Of a stretch of DNA of 64,000 nucleotides, positions 34,520 to 45,536 are shown one piece after another (the stretch's first letter is position 1; every line of letters begins with the position of its first letter). Origin of the DNA: Xanthostigma xanthostigma. Lineage: Eukaryota; Arthropoda; Insecta; Raphidioptera; Raphidiidae. Where the stretch lies: NCBI GenBank assembly GCA_963575645.1, contig OY754467.1:31121108-31185107 (forward strand), read 5' to 3'. Position numbers and translations under genes: made by a program. The notes beneath the pieces were generated by a model, which was not told where the DNA came from, did no database searches, and was given only the letters and a program-made list of their open reading frames with translations.

Positions 34520-34905
34520 ATGCTGATGAAGAAAAATAGTATACACCACAAGACCAGAAAGTTTGAGAGCCTTGACCTTTCTGCCCATATGGTACTATTT
34601 TTCTTCATACCTCGTTCGACTGTACGCTTATTAATTACATTAATTAATTAATTACTAATTACATAAAAGTAGATAAATTCCAAGCAAGAAGCTTTGACGT
34701 TATATGTACGTAAAAACACGAATGACAGCTGTCCGCAACTACTGGCTGGCGGTAATACAATGATATCTATTTTTTCTTTTTAGCCGGTCGAAAGTACATA
34801 CTTTCGGCATCAGTGCGTGTAATCTCACCAATACATAAATGTAGACTTTCTGCCTTAAAATTGATGCCGAAAGTACATACTTTCGATCGAGGCATGGAGA
34901 AAAAT
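34520..34905. repeat. Remnants of a fold-back family with CGAAAGTACATACTTTCG
   Basis: GAAGAAAAATAGTATACACCAC (34526 on) faces TATTTTTCTTCATACCTCG (near 34600). A second hairpin pairs about 34785-34812 with about 34860-34890, each arm carrying the near-palindrome CGAAAGTACATACTTTCG. The complete family member is at 49149-49597. Confidence 0.6.
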
Positions 34906-36864
34906 ACTTTGAGCCGAGTTCGACGACTTCTACCTCCCTTCGTTTGTTTTCTTACAGCAATGCTTGGCAATGGTTGTTTAGAGGAAAATGGCTCCAAAAA
35001 ATTAATTTTTCTGTGCTTATATAGGCGTTTTATAAGGGGCCTAAGTGAAAAAAGTTATACACCAAATTGGTCTAGAAAATATAACGAATATGATCATTAA
35101 ATAAAATAAATTTATGAACAACTTTTCTTAAATTAATTATTTGAAAATTTTCACTGTATCTGTAGCTTCCACATTACTTTTAGAGTATTTTAAAAAGTTA
35201 AGTGAAGTGACGATTTTTACAATGTTTAGGACTGTTTCCGATTGTTAAGGAGGTTGAGCCGTTTTACGAAGATAATGATAAAATCTGAAATAAAGTTTTT
35301 TTAATAGATTTTTTTATGACAAAATTTTCAGTAAAAAATACAAAATCATTAGGAGATTTATAAAGTTAAAAATTTAAAAAACTTTTACATGTAGTCTTAT
35401 GGAAAATATTATGTCAACCTAGCTTGCAAACGGTACATTTTAATTTTTTGCAAATAACCAAATAATGTCAGCATTTTCGAAAACTAACTATGTAAAGCAT
35501 CGATGTCTTACGCATATTTTAATATTTTTTCCAATTTAATTAGGAGACTTTTAATCAATAAAAAAAATATTAAACCTTAGCACTTTTCGATTATGGACTT
35601 TTATTCTTGACAATTTTAACAATTTTAAGTGAATTTTCAACTTTTTAATGATTTCATTTTAATTTTTATTACTTCTAATTTCTTTTTTTAATTAGGTATT
35701 TACTGCAAAAAATATGTAAAATACAGATATTTATATAAATTTATTTGTTTTAACCTAACTCAAAAAATCAAAAGCTAGTCCATTAAGTAAAATACTGAAA
35801 TAATTAATTAATATTAAAAAAAATTATTTATTTATGTCTTTATGACAGTAATTTATTGGTATCATCGACTTATAACCTTTTGTAAAAATTTATTATGGAA
35901 AAGTTCCCATTTGGAATTCGACTTACTTTTGATGGGGACTGTAACGCATCAACCTCCTTATTTGATTTTAGTTACAAGCTTTTAAAATCACATAAAATTT
36001 CTTTTTCAAACAGTCTCTTCTCTCACAAAATGCTCATACATTAAAATAATGTTCCATAAATTATTCGTTTCCGGTCGTTAAAACCCGCCACTGATCTTCC
36101 TTAATATTGAACATATAATGAGGAAGTAAACAATATTTATGTATAGAAAATATAACATTCCAGAGAGTGAAAGAGATATAAACGGACGTTATATATCACA
36201 AAATGCCGGTTTTTATTTTATTTCGTACGATGTAGCAACGATACACAGATCTCCAATGGCGTACACTCTTTTGTATTTGTAATAGAAAATTTGAATTGCA
36301 GAACGCATTGTCAGAAAATTTTATTTAACAATGAATAGTAACCACAAATATTTCTGCAAAGTATTAAGCACTAGAATTGTAACTGATTGTTTGAAGCAAT
36401 ATGTTTTTAAAACTGTCCGTAACCATGTGTTTAAATTATTTTTTTTACAATTTTCTCTTCTAAACAATATTTTTCTTAAGACTCTTTTTCTATGTAGAAT
36501 ATAATGTTCTGCATAATTAAAAAGCTTGAAAACGAGTTAAACTTAACTTTCAATATTTTATCATTCGTAAAAGGTGAAAAAAGATGTGAAAATTTTCTCG
36601 TTGGGATTTACTGACATTTTTCAAACCTTTATAACTTATAAATAAAATATAGATAAACATATTAAATGGTAACATTTTTTCCTGTTTTTTTACACACAGT
36701 ATCAGTGTAAATGTGGATTATTTTTTGTTGCCAAAAGCATTGTTAGGAAATCTGATTTGACATCGACTGTAGATTGTGGTTCTCTATAATAAAACCATTG
36801 TAGAATTTTAAATCACGCCTGATCGAAAAATAATTGTTCAGTTGAAATGATATTTTTTCGAACT
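34906..36864. other. Unassigned A/T-rich region
   Basis: Nearly 2 kb without a credible gene or a shared repeat. A 95-codon frame (34813-35100) overlaps the preceding repeat and is probably chance. Confidence 0.35.
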
Positions 36865-36872
36865 ATGTATAC

Positions 36873-37142
36873 CAGGGGCGGGCAAATCTTTTGATTTTTT
36901 TGATTGGCGGGCCACATAGCTGATGAAAATTTGACCGCGGGCCAAAAATTTGCAGGAAAAAAGATCCTTACATTCTATTTCCGCATTCGGAGAGCAAAAA
37001 AAAAAGGTCCTCACATTCTATTTCCGCATGTGGAGACCAAAAAAAAAAGGTCCACGCATTCTATTTCCGCTACTATTTTTCTAAAATGCTTCGATAAGAT
37101 TGCGCTGCGGGCCGAATCCGGCCCGCCATTTGCCCAGGCCTG
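36873..37142. mobile_element. hAT MITE, 270 bp
   Basis: The ends CAGGGGCGGGCAAA and TTTGCCCAGGCCTG are inverted repeats, flanked by a perfect 8-bp duplication ATGTATAC (36865-36872 and 37143-37150). GCGGGCCGAATCCGGCCCGC near the right end is typical of such hAT MITEs. Inside there are about 2.7 tandem copies of a 43-bp unit (ACATTCTATTTCCGCAT plus an A-run) at 36963-37077. Confidence 0.92.
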
Positions 37143-37410
37143 ATGTATACTATATAACATGATTTTTTTGGTACAATTTCTATTTCGAAACAACATTTAT
37201 CTATGCAGATATTGATCTGTATAGAAAAAGAATGCGTAAAAAATATAGCTCCATCCACTTTACACGTAGTCCATCAATCATACAAACGACACGGAACTGT
37301 TTGCAGTCAATAGGGCTTTTCATCATTTTCACCATGAATTTTGTAACCAGGAGACCCAGTTCGAGCATAGTGGTGGTTAACATAAACATTCAGATTAATA
37401 ATCATATTAA

Positions 37411-38872
37411 TATTATAAATGCGAATGTAAGTTTGTTTGTTACGCTTTCACGCAAAAACTACTTAACCGATCATCATGAAACTTTGCACATACACTCTTG
37501 AAGGTATTAGAAGTAACATAGGATACTTTTTATTAAAAAAAAATAAAAAATTTTTACGAAAAATAAGAAAGGGTTGAAAACATTTTTTGGGCCCAAAAAT
37601 ACCGAAAAATTTCTCCGAATCGTTTCAAAATTGAAATTTAACCCTTTAGTAATGATTAAAATGTGCTATTAAAATTTCATTAAAGTCGGCCCGACAGGAC
37701 CGGACTTACAAATTTTATGAAAACGAAATATTATAAATGCGAATGTAAGTTTGTTTGTTACGCTTTCACGCAAAAACTACTTAACCGATCATCATGAAAC
37801 TTTGCACATACACTCTTGAAGGTATTAGAAGTAACATAGGATACTTTTTATTAAAAAAAAATAAAAATTTTTTACGAAAAATAAGAAAATTGTTTGTCAA
37901 AATATGTGCAATACCTCAACCCCTGATATGCATGTCAAAAGTCGATTTCCATCTCAATCGCGGGCGTAGCCGCGGGTAGCGGCTAGTTAATATTATAAAT
38001 GCGAATGTAAGTTTGTTTGTTACGCTTTCACGCAAAAACTACTTAACCGATCATCATGAAACTTTGCACATACACTCTTGAAGGTATTAGAAGTAACATA
38101 GGATACTTTTTATTAAAAAAAAATAAAAATTTTTTACGAAAAATAAGAAAGGGTTGAAAACATTTTTTGGGCCCAAAAATACCGAAAAATTTCTCCGAAT
38201 CGTTTCAAAATTGAAATTTAACCCTTTAGTAATGATTAAAATGTGCTATTAAAATTTCATTAAAATCGGCCCGACAGGACCGGACTTACAAATTTTATGA
38301 AAACGAAATATTATAAATGCGAATGTAAGTTTGTTTGTTACGCTTTCACGCAAAAACTACTTAACCGATCATCATGAAACTTTGCACATACACTCTTGAA
38401 GGTATTAGAAGTAACATAGGATACTTTTTATTAAAAAAAAAATAAAAAATTTTTACGAAAAATAAGAAAGGGTTGAAAACATTTTTTGGGCCCAAAAATA
38501 CCGAAAAATTTCTCCGAATCGTTTCAAAATTGAAATTTAACCCTTTAGTAATGATTAAAATGTGCTATTAAAATTTCATTAAAATCGGCCCGACAGGACC
38601 GGACTTACAAATTTTATGAAAACGAAATATTATAAATGCGAATGTAAGTTTGTTTGTTACGCTTTCACGCAAAAACTACTTAACCGATCATCATGAAACT
38701 TTGCACATACACTCTTGAAGGTATTAGAAGTAACATAGGATACTTTTTATTAAAAAAAAATAAAAATTTTTTACGAAAAATAAGAAAATTGTTTGTCAAA
38801 ACAACCCCTGATATGCATGTCAAAAGTCGATTTCCATCTCAATCGCGGGCGTAGCCGCGGGTAGCGGCTAGT
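37411..38872 (+). mobile_element. Helitron-like concatemer of five units
   Basis: Five head-to-tail copies each begin TATTATAAATGCGAATGTAA: 37411, 37729, 37991, 38309 and 38628. Units 1, 3 and 4 are 318-319 bp and share a downstream half (GGGCCCAAAAATACCG ... GACAGGACCGGACTTACAAA). Units 2 and 5 are shorter and end in CGCGGGCGTAGCCGCGGG ... CGGCTAGT, a Helitron-like 3' end with CTAG. The order is long-short-long-long-short. Near-identity between units shows a recent origin. The head sequence (Helitrons beginning CTAATATTATAAATGCGAA) is widespread in insects as I recall. No coding. Confidence 0.75.
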
Positions 38873-38958
38873 ATTTGTAATAAAATAAAAGTATAAAATA
38901 CTGCAATCAGCCATATTAGCTGAAACACCAATCAGAGTGAATGACGTCACGCCTATGT

Positions 38959-39072
38959 AAATCAAAGAGGATATAAACAATTGAAGTAAGTAAATAATAA
39001 TTATTTACTTACTTCAATTGTTTATATCCTCTTTGATTTAAGCGACACGATAATTATTATCGTGTCGCTTAA
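38959..39072. repeat. Two adjacent perfect palindromes
   Basis: 38959-39039 is an 81-bp palindrome with 40-bp arms and a single central A, without mismatch by eye. 39038-39072 is a 35-bp palindrome with 17-bp arms and a single central T. They overlap by two bases. Confidence 0.95.
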
Positions 39073-39253
39073 GTTTTTTTTGCCATCATTCTCTTCTGCA
39101 TCATTTAGTTAGTTGATTTGTTGTTTATTCGTGGTTTTATGATATTTTATAACACTTATGTCATAGGTCATTTTTGAGGTTAGTTAACTCGCAGCTAAAG
39201 AAAGCCATACTATTTTTACTACTAAGTGCCTACTTTTAAGAAAATATTTAATA

Positions 39254-39925
39254 CTAGCGGACCCGGCGAACTTCGTACCGCCTAACAGTATCATATATAT
39301 ATATAGCGGCCCTGTACGTGCTTCGCTACGTATAAAGTTAAATAATAAAACAATTTAATTGGAACATCTATCTATCTATTTTATTTATTTTAAAATATAC
39401 ATGGACGTATATGTGTGTATGTCGAGCACTCCGGCTGCGCCGTCGTGCCCGGTGCAAAAGAACGAATGGGGAAGGAAGAAAAAAAATTTAGGGGTGGACT
39501 ACCCCTAACATTTAGGGGGATGAAAAATAGATGTTGGCGAAGTGACACCTGTAGACATCTGGCGGGGATAACTAATTAAATGACGATTGATCAGTTTTCG
39601 ACCGGAGAGGAAAAATGATTAAATTACTAAAATGGCTATTAAAAAATAAGGGTTGATCGTAGAAGGGTGAAAATTGAGGATTGTATGTATTTTTGTATGT
39701 TGTATCATAAAAAATAGAAATTAAAAATTTTGTCTAAAAAATAAAAAAAAATATTTAGGGGTGGACTACCCCTAACATTTAGGGGGATGAAAAATAGATG
39801 TTGGTCGATTCTCATAGATACCGGATAAGCACAAAAAATTTCATCAAAATCGGTCAAGCCGTTTCGGAGGAGTATGGCAACGAAAACTGTGACACGAGAA
39901 TTTTATATATTAGATAAATCATATC
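39254..39925 (+). repeat. RTE-like repeat copy
   Basis: CTAGCGGACCCGGCGAACTTCG at the start, GGTGGACTACCCCTAACATT twice (near 39492 and 39761), AATCGGTCAAGCCGTTTCGG and GACACGAGAATTTTATATAT at the end. It is the partner of 25302-26125. Confidence 0.65.
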
Positions 39926-41037
39926 ATTAGATAAATTTACATACCTATCTACGAAATACCTCCGCATCACAGCTCTACACCCATAAATACAACATCTATT
40001 GTCAGTTGTCTTACTATTTTCTTGTTTGGAACGTAAACAAACAATTTCTTAGGTGTTGTTATTGATGTGTATTTGCACAGAGCCGCACACCACTTTGGTA
40101 TTCATTTTCAACACACAAAATATTTAATATTTTGTTGACTTTTTCCAATGAACATAGACAAAATGCGATACTTGCATAGGCGTGACATCACAAGTGGACG
40201 CCATGACACCTACCAGCGTTTTTGCGCTTAATTCAAAATAGCAAGATTAAAAATGCAACAATTTGGGTTAAAATTTAATTTATTGCTGAAATTATGTTTC
40301 TTTTCAGAAATAGTTGACGTGTACCTACATTTTAGAACAAGATTTCAAAATCTGTCATCATGCCACTATTGGTGACCACACTGTAGGTACATAGATCTTT
40401 TGCAAGTGTAGAGAAAATGTTTAACATACCTGATGTGAAAAGGGCATCTTTCAAATCCAAAAGAAAAATATCTCTGTTTGAACAAGTCACATTTCCACAC
40501 GCACGACGTTGTTATTGGATTTGAGATAAACCTAGGATATGAGTTTGTGTCCGCTCACGTCTCAAGTTACACAATCGTTTCACAGTCATAGGCTCACGTT
40601 TATGTCGACGCAGTATGCAAAGCACGGTTAAGACTGTGAAGAATGCACACGGAAACAGAGCGTTTCTCCTTCTAACAGTCTCTTGTGAATATCCCAGTTA
40701 AGCTTGTTCACACCATAACACTTATATGATGTCAAATATTTTCAAATCGTAACAAAACTGCAAAGGCTGAACAACAGTGCCAAATAACTTAATTTTCGTT
40801 TCGACTAAAATTATTTTGCATTAAATTGTTGTTCTTGTGCAGAAACCAGCGCAACAGAGTAATTAGCAGTAAAATTGGAATTGACTTCTTTTCGTCCATG
40901 GTTATTCTATAAAAAACAGGGCGGATCTACATAGGGACTAATAGGGCTTATGCCCAAGGCCCCCAAGTGTTAAGGGCCTACAAAAAGTAAATATCATAAA
41001 TTAATACTTTTTCATCAATAAGTAACTATCGTATAGT
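39926..41037. other. No identifiable feature
   Basis: No credible gene or repeat was recognised. AATAGGGCTTATGCCCAAGG near 40948 is not repeated elsewhere in the window. Confidence 0.35.
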
Positions 41038-41705
41038 AAAAAATTCTAGTCAATTGGGCGACGGGACCATTCCAACTTCAAAAATTTTGACATTTGATTA
41101 TAATAAAGAAAAAAAATTTTTGATATCGCGTGAAGTGACGCGGGTAATGGCTAGTATTCAATATGATATTTGCTATACGTTGCCATGGTTACCTACACAA
41201 TATGTTCACGTCATGTAAAAATTAATCAAAGCATGCCTAGCTAGTTTATTTCTGACAGATAGGTACATAAAACAAAAGAGGGGCTGATTTTTTTTATTTT
41301 CAAAATATTTCCAAAACTGCAAAGTTTAGAAAAAAAAATTTTAAACAAAACTTACTTGAAAAAATAAATAGAATAATAACCCGTCATAAAAAGTAAACCA
41401 TTATTATATAAAAATACCGTTATAGCATATATCTATTCTGCGCATGCGCTGATTTTCCCCAAAAACAATAGGGCTCTTCATATTTGCATACCAAACATCC
41501 TCCCAAAATTTGGTTTCAATCCGCTCATCCGTTTGACCTGTATCGTGTTCACAGTCTAAGAGACTAACAGACGCACAGAGATTTTCCAAATATATGTTTT
41601 TTGGATTCGGGGGACCTCAAAACGGAAAGATATTGTAAAATTTTTGAAAAGTGATTTTTGACCTAAACTAGTACCATTCCCCACTTGTGGGTTGGAATGG
41701 TAAAA
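41038..41705 (+). repeat. Family A, near-complete copy
   Basis: End A: TTCTAGTCAATTGGGCGACG, then GGGACCATTCCAAC. Middle: TGACGCGGGTAATGGCTAGT (Helitron-like), TTGCCATGGTTACC, TGCGCATGCGC. End B: CTAGTACCATTCCCCACTTG, then GTTGGAATGGTA. ACCATTCCAAC occurs in inverted orientation near the two ends. Other copies: 50712-51372, 51985-54454 (split), 59103-59769, with fragments at 26508, 60316 and 60655. The class is unknown and no protein is encoded. Confidence 0.75.
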
Positions 41706-41907
41706 TAGTTATTAATGATAATTATTATTATCATTGGTGAATTTTGACATTTTTCGCTTAATGGTGTTGTTTTACAATCAATGTTGAAAATTATTCTGAC
41801 CAAAATTTTCTCTGTATAGTGGAACAGAAAACCATTGTTTTTTGTTTATTTTATTTTTTACTTTTATTCTTAATTATTATTTTTTCGAACAGTTGGAAAA
41901 ATATATC

Positions 41908-41966
41908 CACAACCTTTACACATAAGTCTCATACTCTACCCATTGAGCTATCACAACTTGCTAATA
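41908..41966 (-). repeat. tRNA-like A-box sequence
   Basis: On the minus strand TGATAGCTCAATGGGTAGAG followed by TATGAGACTTATGTG looks like a tRNA D arm and anticodon arm. The B-box region is degraded, so a SINE head or tRNA pseudogene is likely. Confidence 0.4.
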
Positions 41967-42016
41967 TAACACTTCAGTATCTCTATATATAGGCCAAGCT
42001 GTAGAGCATTTTTGCA

Positions 42017-42838
42017 TGACATAAAGACTAGTAGCAAACCGATTGTGCGATGATATAAAAGATAATAAGCAGATGAATAGGTACGTGTTTTTCACTCGAG
42101 TTTCCGGTCCATTTGTTAGTTATCGACAGTTTATTGCAAAAAAACGCGATTTTTGTCTTTTTTTGCTTGTAACTTTGAAACTAATGGAGCAATCGGAATG
42201 CCCTAATGAAATGGTTTGTAGAGAATTGAAATATCTACAGAATGAGAGGTCGAATGTCTTAATCGGATAATTAGGTCCTGAAAAATTTAGGAAAAACCAG
42301 AAAATTAGGCGTTTTTTCAAAAATTTATAGCTCCGTCATTTTTTGAGCTGGAGCGCTAACATTTTGAGAGAAAGTAGGGATTATAATGTTCTTTATATGT
42401 GCCAAAGGTGGGTGCTGTCGGATTATTAGTTTTCGCGAAATCGCGATTGAAAGTTTGCAGTGAGCTTTTTTCCGGCAGGTCTGTATGCGTTACCGTAAGT
42501 CCGATAATAATTTCAAAAACAGTTTTGAAAAGTTGACATCGTGCACTACAAAACGTAGATTTCAGTTTTTCGATCAGATGCTTGGAAGCATGCTAAAAAC
42601 ACTCGTAAAGTTCGCGAAAAACGGCCGACCGCGTGCTCGCAGTCGAGTGGTGGGGGAATTGCTCCATTAGTTTCAAAGTTACAAGCAAAAAAAGACAAAA
42701 ATCGCGTTTTTTTTTTTGCAATAAACTGTTGATAACTAACAAATGGAACGGAAACTCGAGTGAAAAACACATACCTATTCATCTGCTTATTATCTTTTAT
42801 ATCATCGCACAATCGGTTTGCTACTAGTCTTTATGTCA
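42017..42838. mobile_element. 822-bp fold-back element
   Basis: Left arm 42017 to about 42196 starts TGACATAAAGACTAGTAGCA and is matched by the right arm about 42653-42838 with few differences. The loop of about 450 bp has no credible frame. Short frames inside the arms are complementary shadows of each other. Confidence 0.88.
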
Positions 42839-43434
42839 CGAGAACGCTGTTTTAAATCTCTATAGCTTAGCCTAATATACCAGTTTCATGTCCATGCAAT
42901 TATTTGTAAACAACATTGATAATTTATTAACAACTAACTCTAAATTTATTCTTGTATTGTTAACGGCAATACATATGTGTTCAAAATTTCAACTCAATCG
43001 GTTAACGGGGAAGTGGTTTAAATTTCAATATTTGAATTTGAACCACACGGGCAGGTTTTTGAACTTACGAGAAGCATTTTCATAATTACAACGTAGATAC
43101 CAATTTAATTCAGCGAAAAATAAACGGTCTGTCCTTTTTTCTTTTAATTATTTAATTTTACTAAGTTTTGTAATTGAGTTGAAATGTTTTTGTTACAAAA
43201 AAATGTATGTGCTTTTATTTTCATCAGAAATTATTTTTCACGAGATTGTTTTCATATTTTGTGCAAAAACAATACAGTTTTATGTATACAGTCCTTAAAA
43301 AAAACAGTGGTAAAAAATTAAACGTATGTTTTTCTATATAAATTCATTGGTAGTATGTTGATCATTGCGGATATATAGCCGTACCCTGGTAAAAAAAATC
43401 ATTCTTATAAACTGGAGTGTGTTTATAATATTAT
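42839..43434. other. SINE-like remnant, otherwise nothing
   Basis: Near 42965-43030, TCAAAATTTCAACTCAATCGG and TTAACGGGGAAGTGG resemble the unit at 30074-30385. The rest is A/T-rich. Confidence 0.4.
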
Positions 43435-43599
43435 ATCTACAGTAAAATTCATTTAAAATTCAATATATACATGAGTTTTGTTGATATGGTAGCTATAGAG
43501 TATAGACTGTGCTATGTTGCATTTTATGTGGAATGATTTTCTGTAATGCACTAATGGTATCCATATCTACCTTATCATCAAAACTCATGTATATGGTAA

Positions 43600-44556
43600 T
43601 AGAGATGACACAAACGGGTCTTTTTAGTGATCTGCATCTTTGCATCTGGATCCCATATGTGAGCCGGCTCACTGAACCGGTTCAAAAAGAGCCGAGTTCT
43701 AAATATGTTATTCGAGTCAACTGAGCCACTGAGCCAACTGAGTTAGTTGAGTCAACTCAATCATATCACCTAATATCATGCCCACAGAACAGTATATCTG
43801 TGATCATGCCAGTGACTGACTCACATATTATAAGGCGGGGTTTTACAGATTCCCACGCATTTGCTCAACCAATCACATGCTAATAGCTAAATATATTATT
43901 TATTGAATTTGAATTCAAGTTCAACCATATACTTACACACAAATTTAAAGTATTGTTTGGGTATTTTTCAATAATATTTATTGAAGAGTTCTAACCAGAC
44001 GTTAAACATAGATTTGAACATTGTTTGGGTATCATATGCGTTCATAATAATTTTTGTGATCCGTGGTTGTTAATAATACATTATTTAAAAAATGAGCTGC
44101 CGGAAATATAGTGAAGTGTGGAACCATTTTGAAGATTTAGGCGAAAGTACAGCGAAATGTAAATATTGTTCCATTGTGTGCAAAATTTCAAAAGGATCAA
44201 CAGGAAATTTAGCTCGACACATGAAAAATAAGCATCCCTTAATTATATTACGGTATGCAATACAATACTTTAAATAGTTGTGACTTAATTAAGTGAGACA
44301 CTGTCGTATTGGACCGCCAAGTGCATACTGAGTACACTGTATAGTTGTATAATGTATACCTATTATAGAATGCATAGCCAAACATATGCATGAGTCATTT
44401 GAGCTGACAGATACTTCTGGTTCCGTGTGTTAAGTGTTTCACTGAGTTATGCGGATCCGTTGAGCCGTCGGCTCATAAAAACGTGAGCCGGCTCACACGG
44501 ATCTTCTGTCGGAGTCGGCTCTTTGAACCGGTTCAGATCTGAGTTACCCAAGCCTA
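43600..44556 (+). mobile_element. hAT element with BED-finger fragment, 957 bp
   Basis: The termini TAGAGATGACACAAAC and the complement of GAGTTACCCAAGCCTA form a hAT-like inverted repeat (TAGnnnTGnnnnAA). The 8-bp duplication TATGGTAA flanks both ends exactly (43592-43599 and 44557-44564). Subterminal GAACCGGTTC, GAGCCGGCTC and related palindromic strings recur at both ends (43655-43760 and 44458-44540). Only the first part of a transposase-like protein remains, so this is an internally deleted copy. Confidence 0.88.
44092..44277 (+). pseudogene. BED-type zinc finger, N-terminus of hAT transposase
   Basis: Starts MSCRKYSEVWNHFEDLGEST and continues with C-K-Y-C, then H-x4-H at the end of the finger (residues about 23-49: Cys23, Cys26, His43, His48). 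This is the DNA-binding BED finger found at the N-terminus of hAT transposases. The frame loses similarity after HP at residue 50 and ends at 44277. The catalytic RNase-H-like domain and the dimerisation domain are absent. The ATG gives a normal-length start for the family. Confidence 0.8.
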
Positions 44557-44645
44557 TATGGTAACAGAAAAGAATCTCTAGCGAGATTCTTCGATAATAT
44601 TACTTATATAGGTATATCGCATATTAAATGAAATTCACTCTATAC

Positions 44646-45011
44646 AAAAAGGGAATTGACCTGTGTGTGAATGGGATATTATAGTTATTTTTTCTTCTAG
44701 AGTATGTGTATAGAAGTTCGATAATTACAGTCCTTCACGACTGCTTACAGATGCAGTTCATAGAGAGAAATGATAGTAATGTAATTTTCTTGATAAATTT
44801 ATTATATGCGATAAGTATCCGATTTTTTTAAATAAAATATAACTCTTTTGAAGTTAAAAAGCTTACAGATGAATAAAATAAAATATGAAGATAAAATGTG
44901 ATATTTATTATCAAGACTAGTTTTTAACATTTATTAAAATGAATTTTGTTCACCAGTAGGTTACAATAGGTGGTAAATCATTCCATAAGTTGGGACAGTG
45001 TGCTTCATGTC
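44646..45011. other. No identifiable feature
   Basis: A/T-rich. Nothing supported. Confidence 0.4.
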
Positions 45012-45019
45012 GTCTTAGG

Positions 45020-45528
45020 CTCTTGTTAACGACCGTTTTAGTCAACGGGTAACGGACCGACGCAAAACGGTTACCTTTGTACACGATCCGCATATACGTG
45101 AGCGCGTCCATTGTTATCGATATCAATTCTATACTTGAAGGGCGAAGAAATGCAAGTACGTTATGTCTTGCTTGTTTATTTTTGTAATTTTCTAGTCTTG
45201 TCCCAACACTGGTCTATTATGAAAAAGGCTAGTTAATAAATCCACATCAATATCAATTTTAAACTCCATATTCACAATGAGCAGAACAAGGTAGGTAGGT
45301 ATAGATAAAAACGTGCGCGCACATCTGTCGTCATCAACAGACTTCTATGAAATGACTCGGACCGACCGCCGTCGTGCCGTGGGGCGACGTGCGGGTATCC
45401 GTTAAGTTTTTTGCAACGGTTACGTGCCCGTCGTATTAACAAACACCCACACTAACATACTGAACACTGCGCGTCGGCCCGTCGCCCGTCATAAAAATCG
45501 GGCCGTTATTCGTTGTCGTTAACAAGAG
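45020..45528. mobile_element. hAT-like MITE, 509 bp, GC-richer
   Basis: Perfect 14-bp terminal inverted repeats CTCTTGTTAACGAC, flanked by 8-bp GTCTTAGG (45012-45019) and GTCTTAAG (45529-45536), one mismatch. The interior has several CG-rich stretches (for example GCCGTCGTGCCGTGGGGCGA) unlike its surroundings. No coding. Confidence 0.82.
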
Positions 45529-45536
45529 GTCTTAAG

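Larger units (their letters stand above)
43439..44645. mobile_element. MITE interrupted by a hAT element
   Basis: ACAGTAAAATTCATTTAA (about 43440) faces TTAAATGAAATTCACTCTATA (about 44624) in inverted orientation. An inner pair, TACATGAGTTTTGTTGAT (about 43470) and its complement (about 43575), gives a hairpin. The hAT element 43600-44556 lies inside. Confidence 0.55.

Noticed and set aside
37411..38872. A CRISPR array
   Set aside because: The repeats are over 240 bp, directly adjoining, with no short unique spacers, in a eukaryotic setting.
42043..42827. Frames in both arms of the 822-bp fold-back, including one product seen twice
   Set aside because: The same peptide appears on opposite strands because the arms are inverted copies; no other support for coding.
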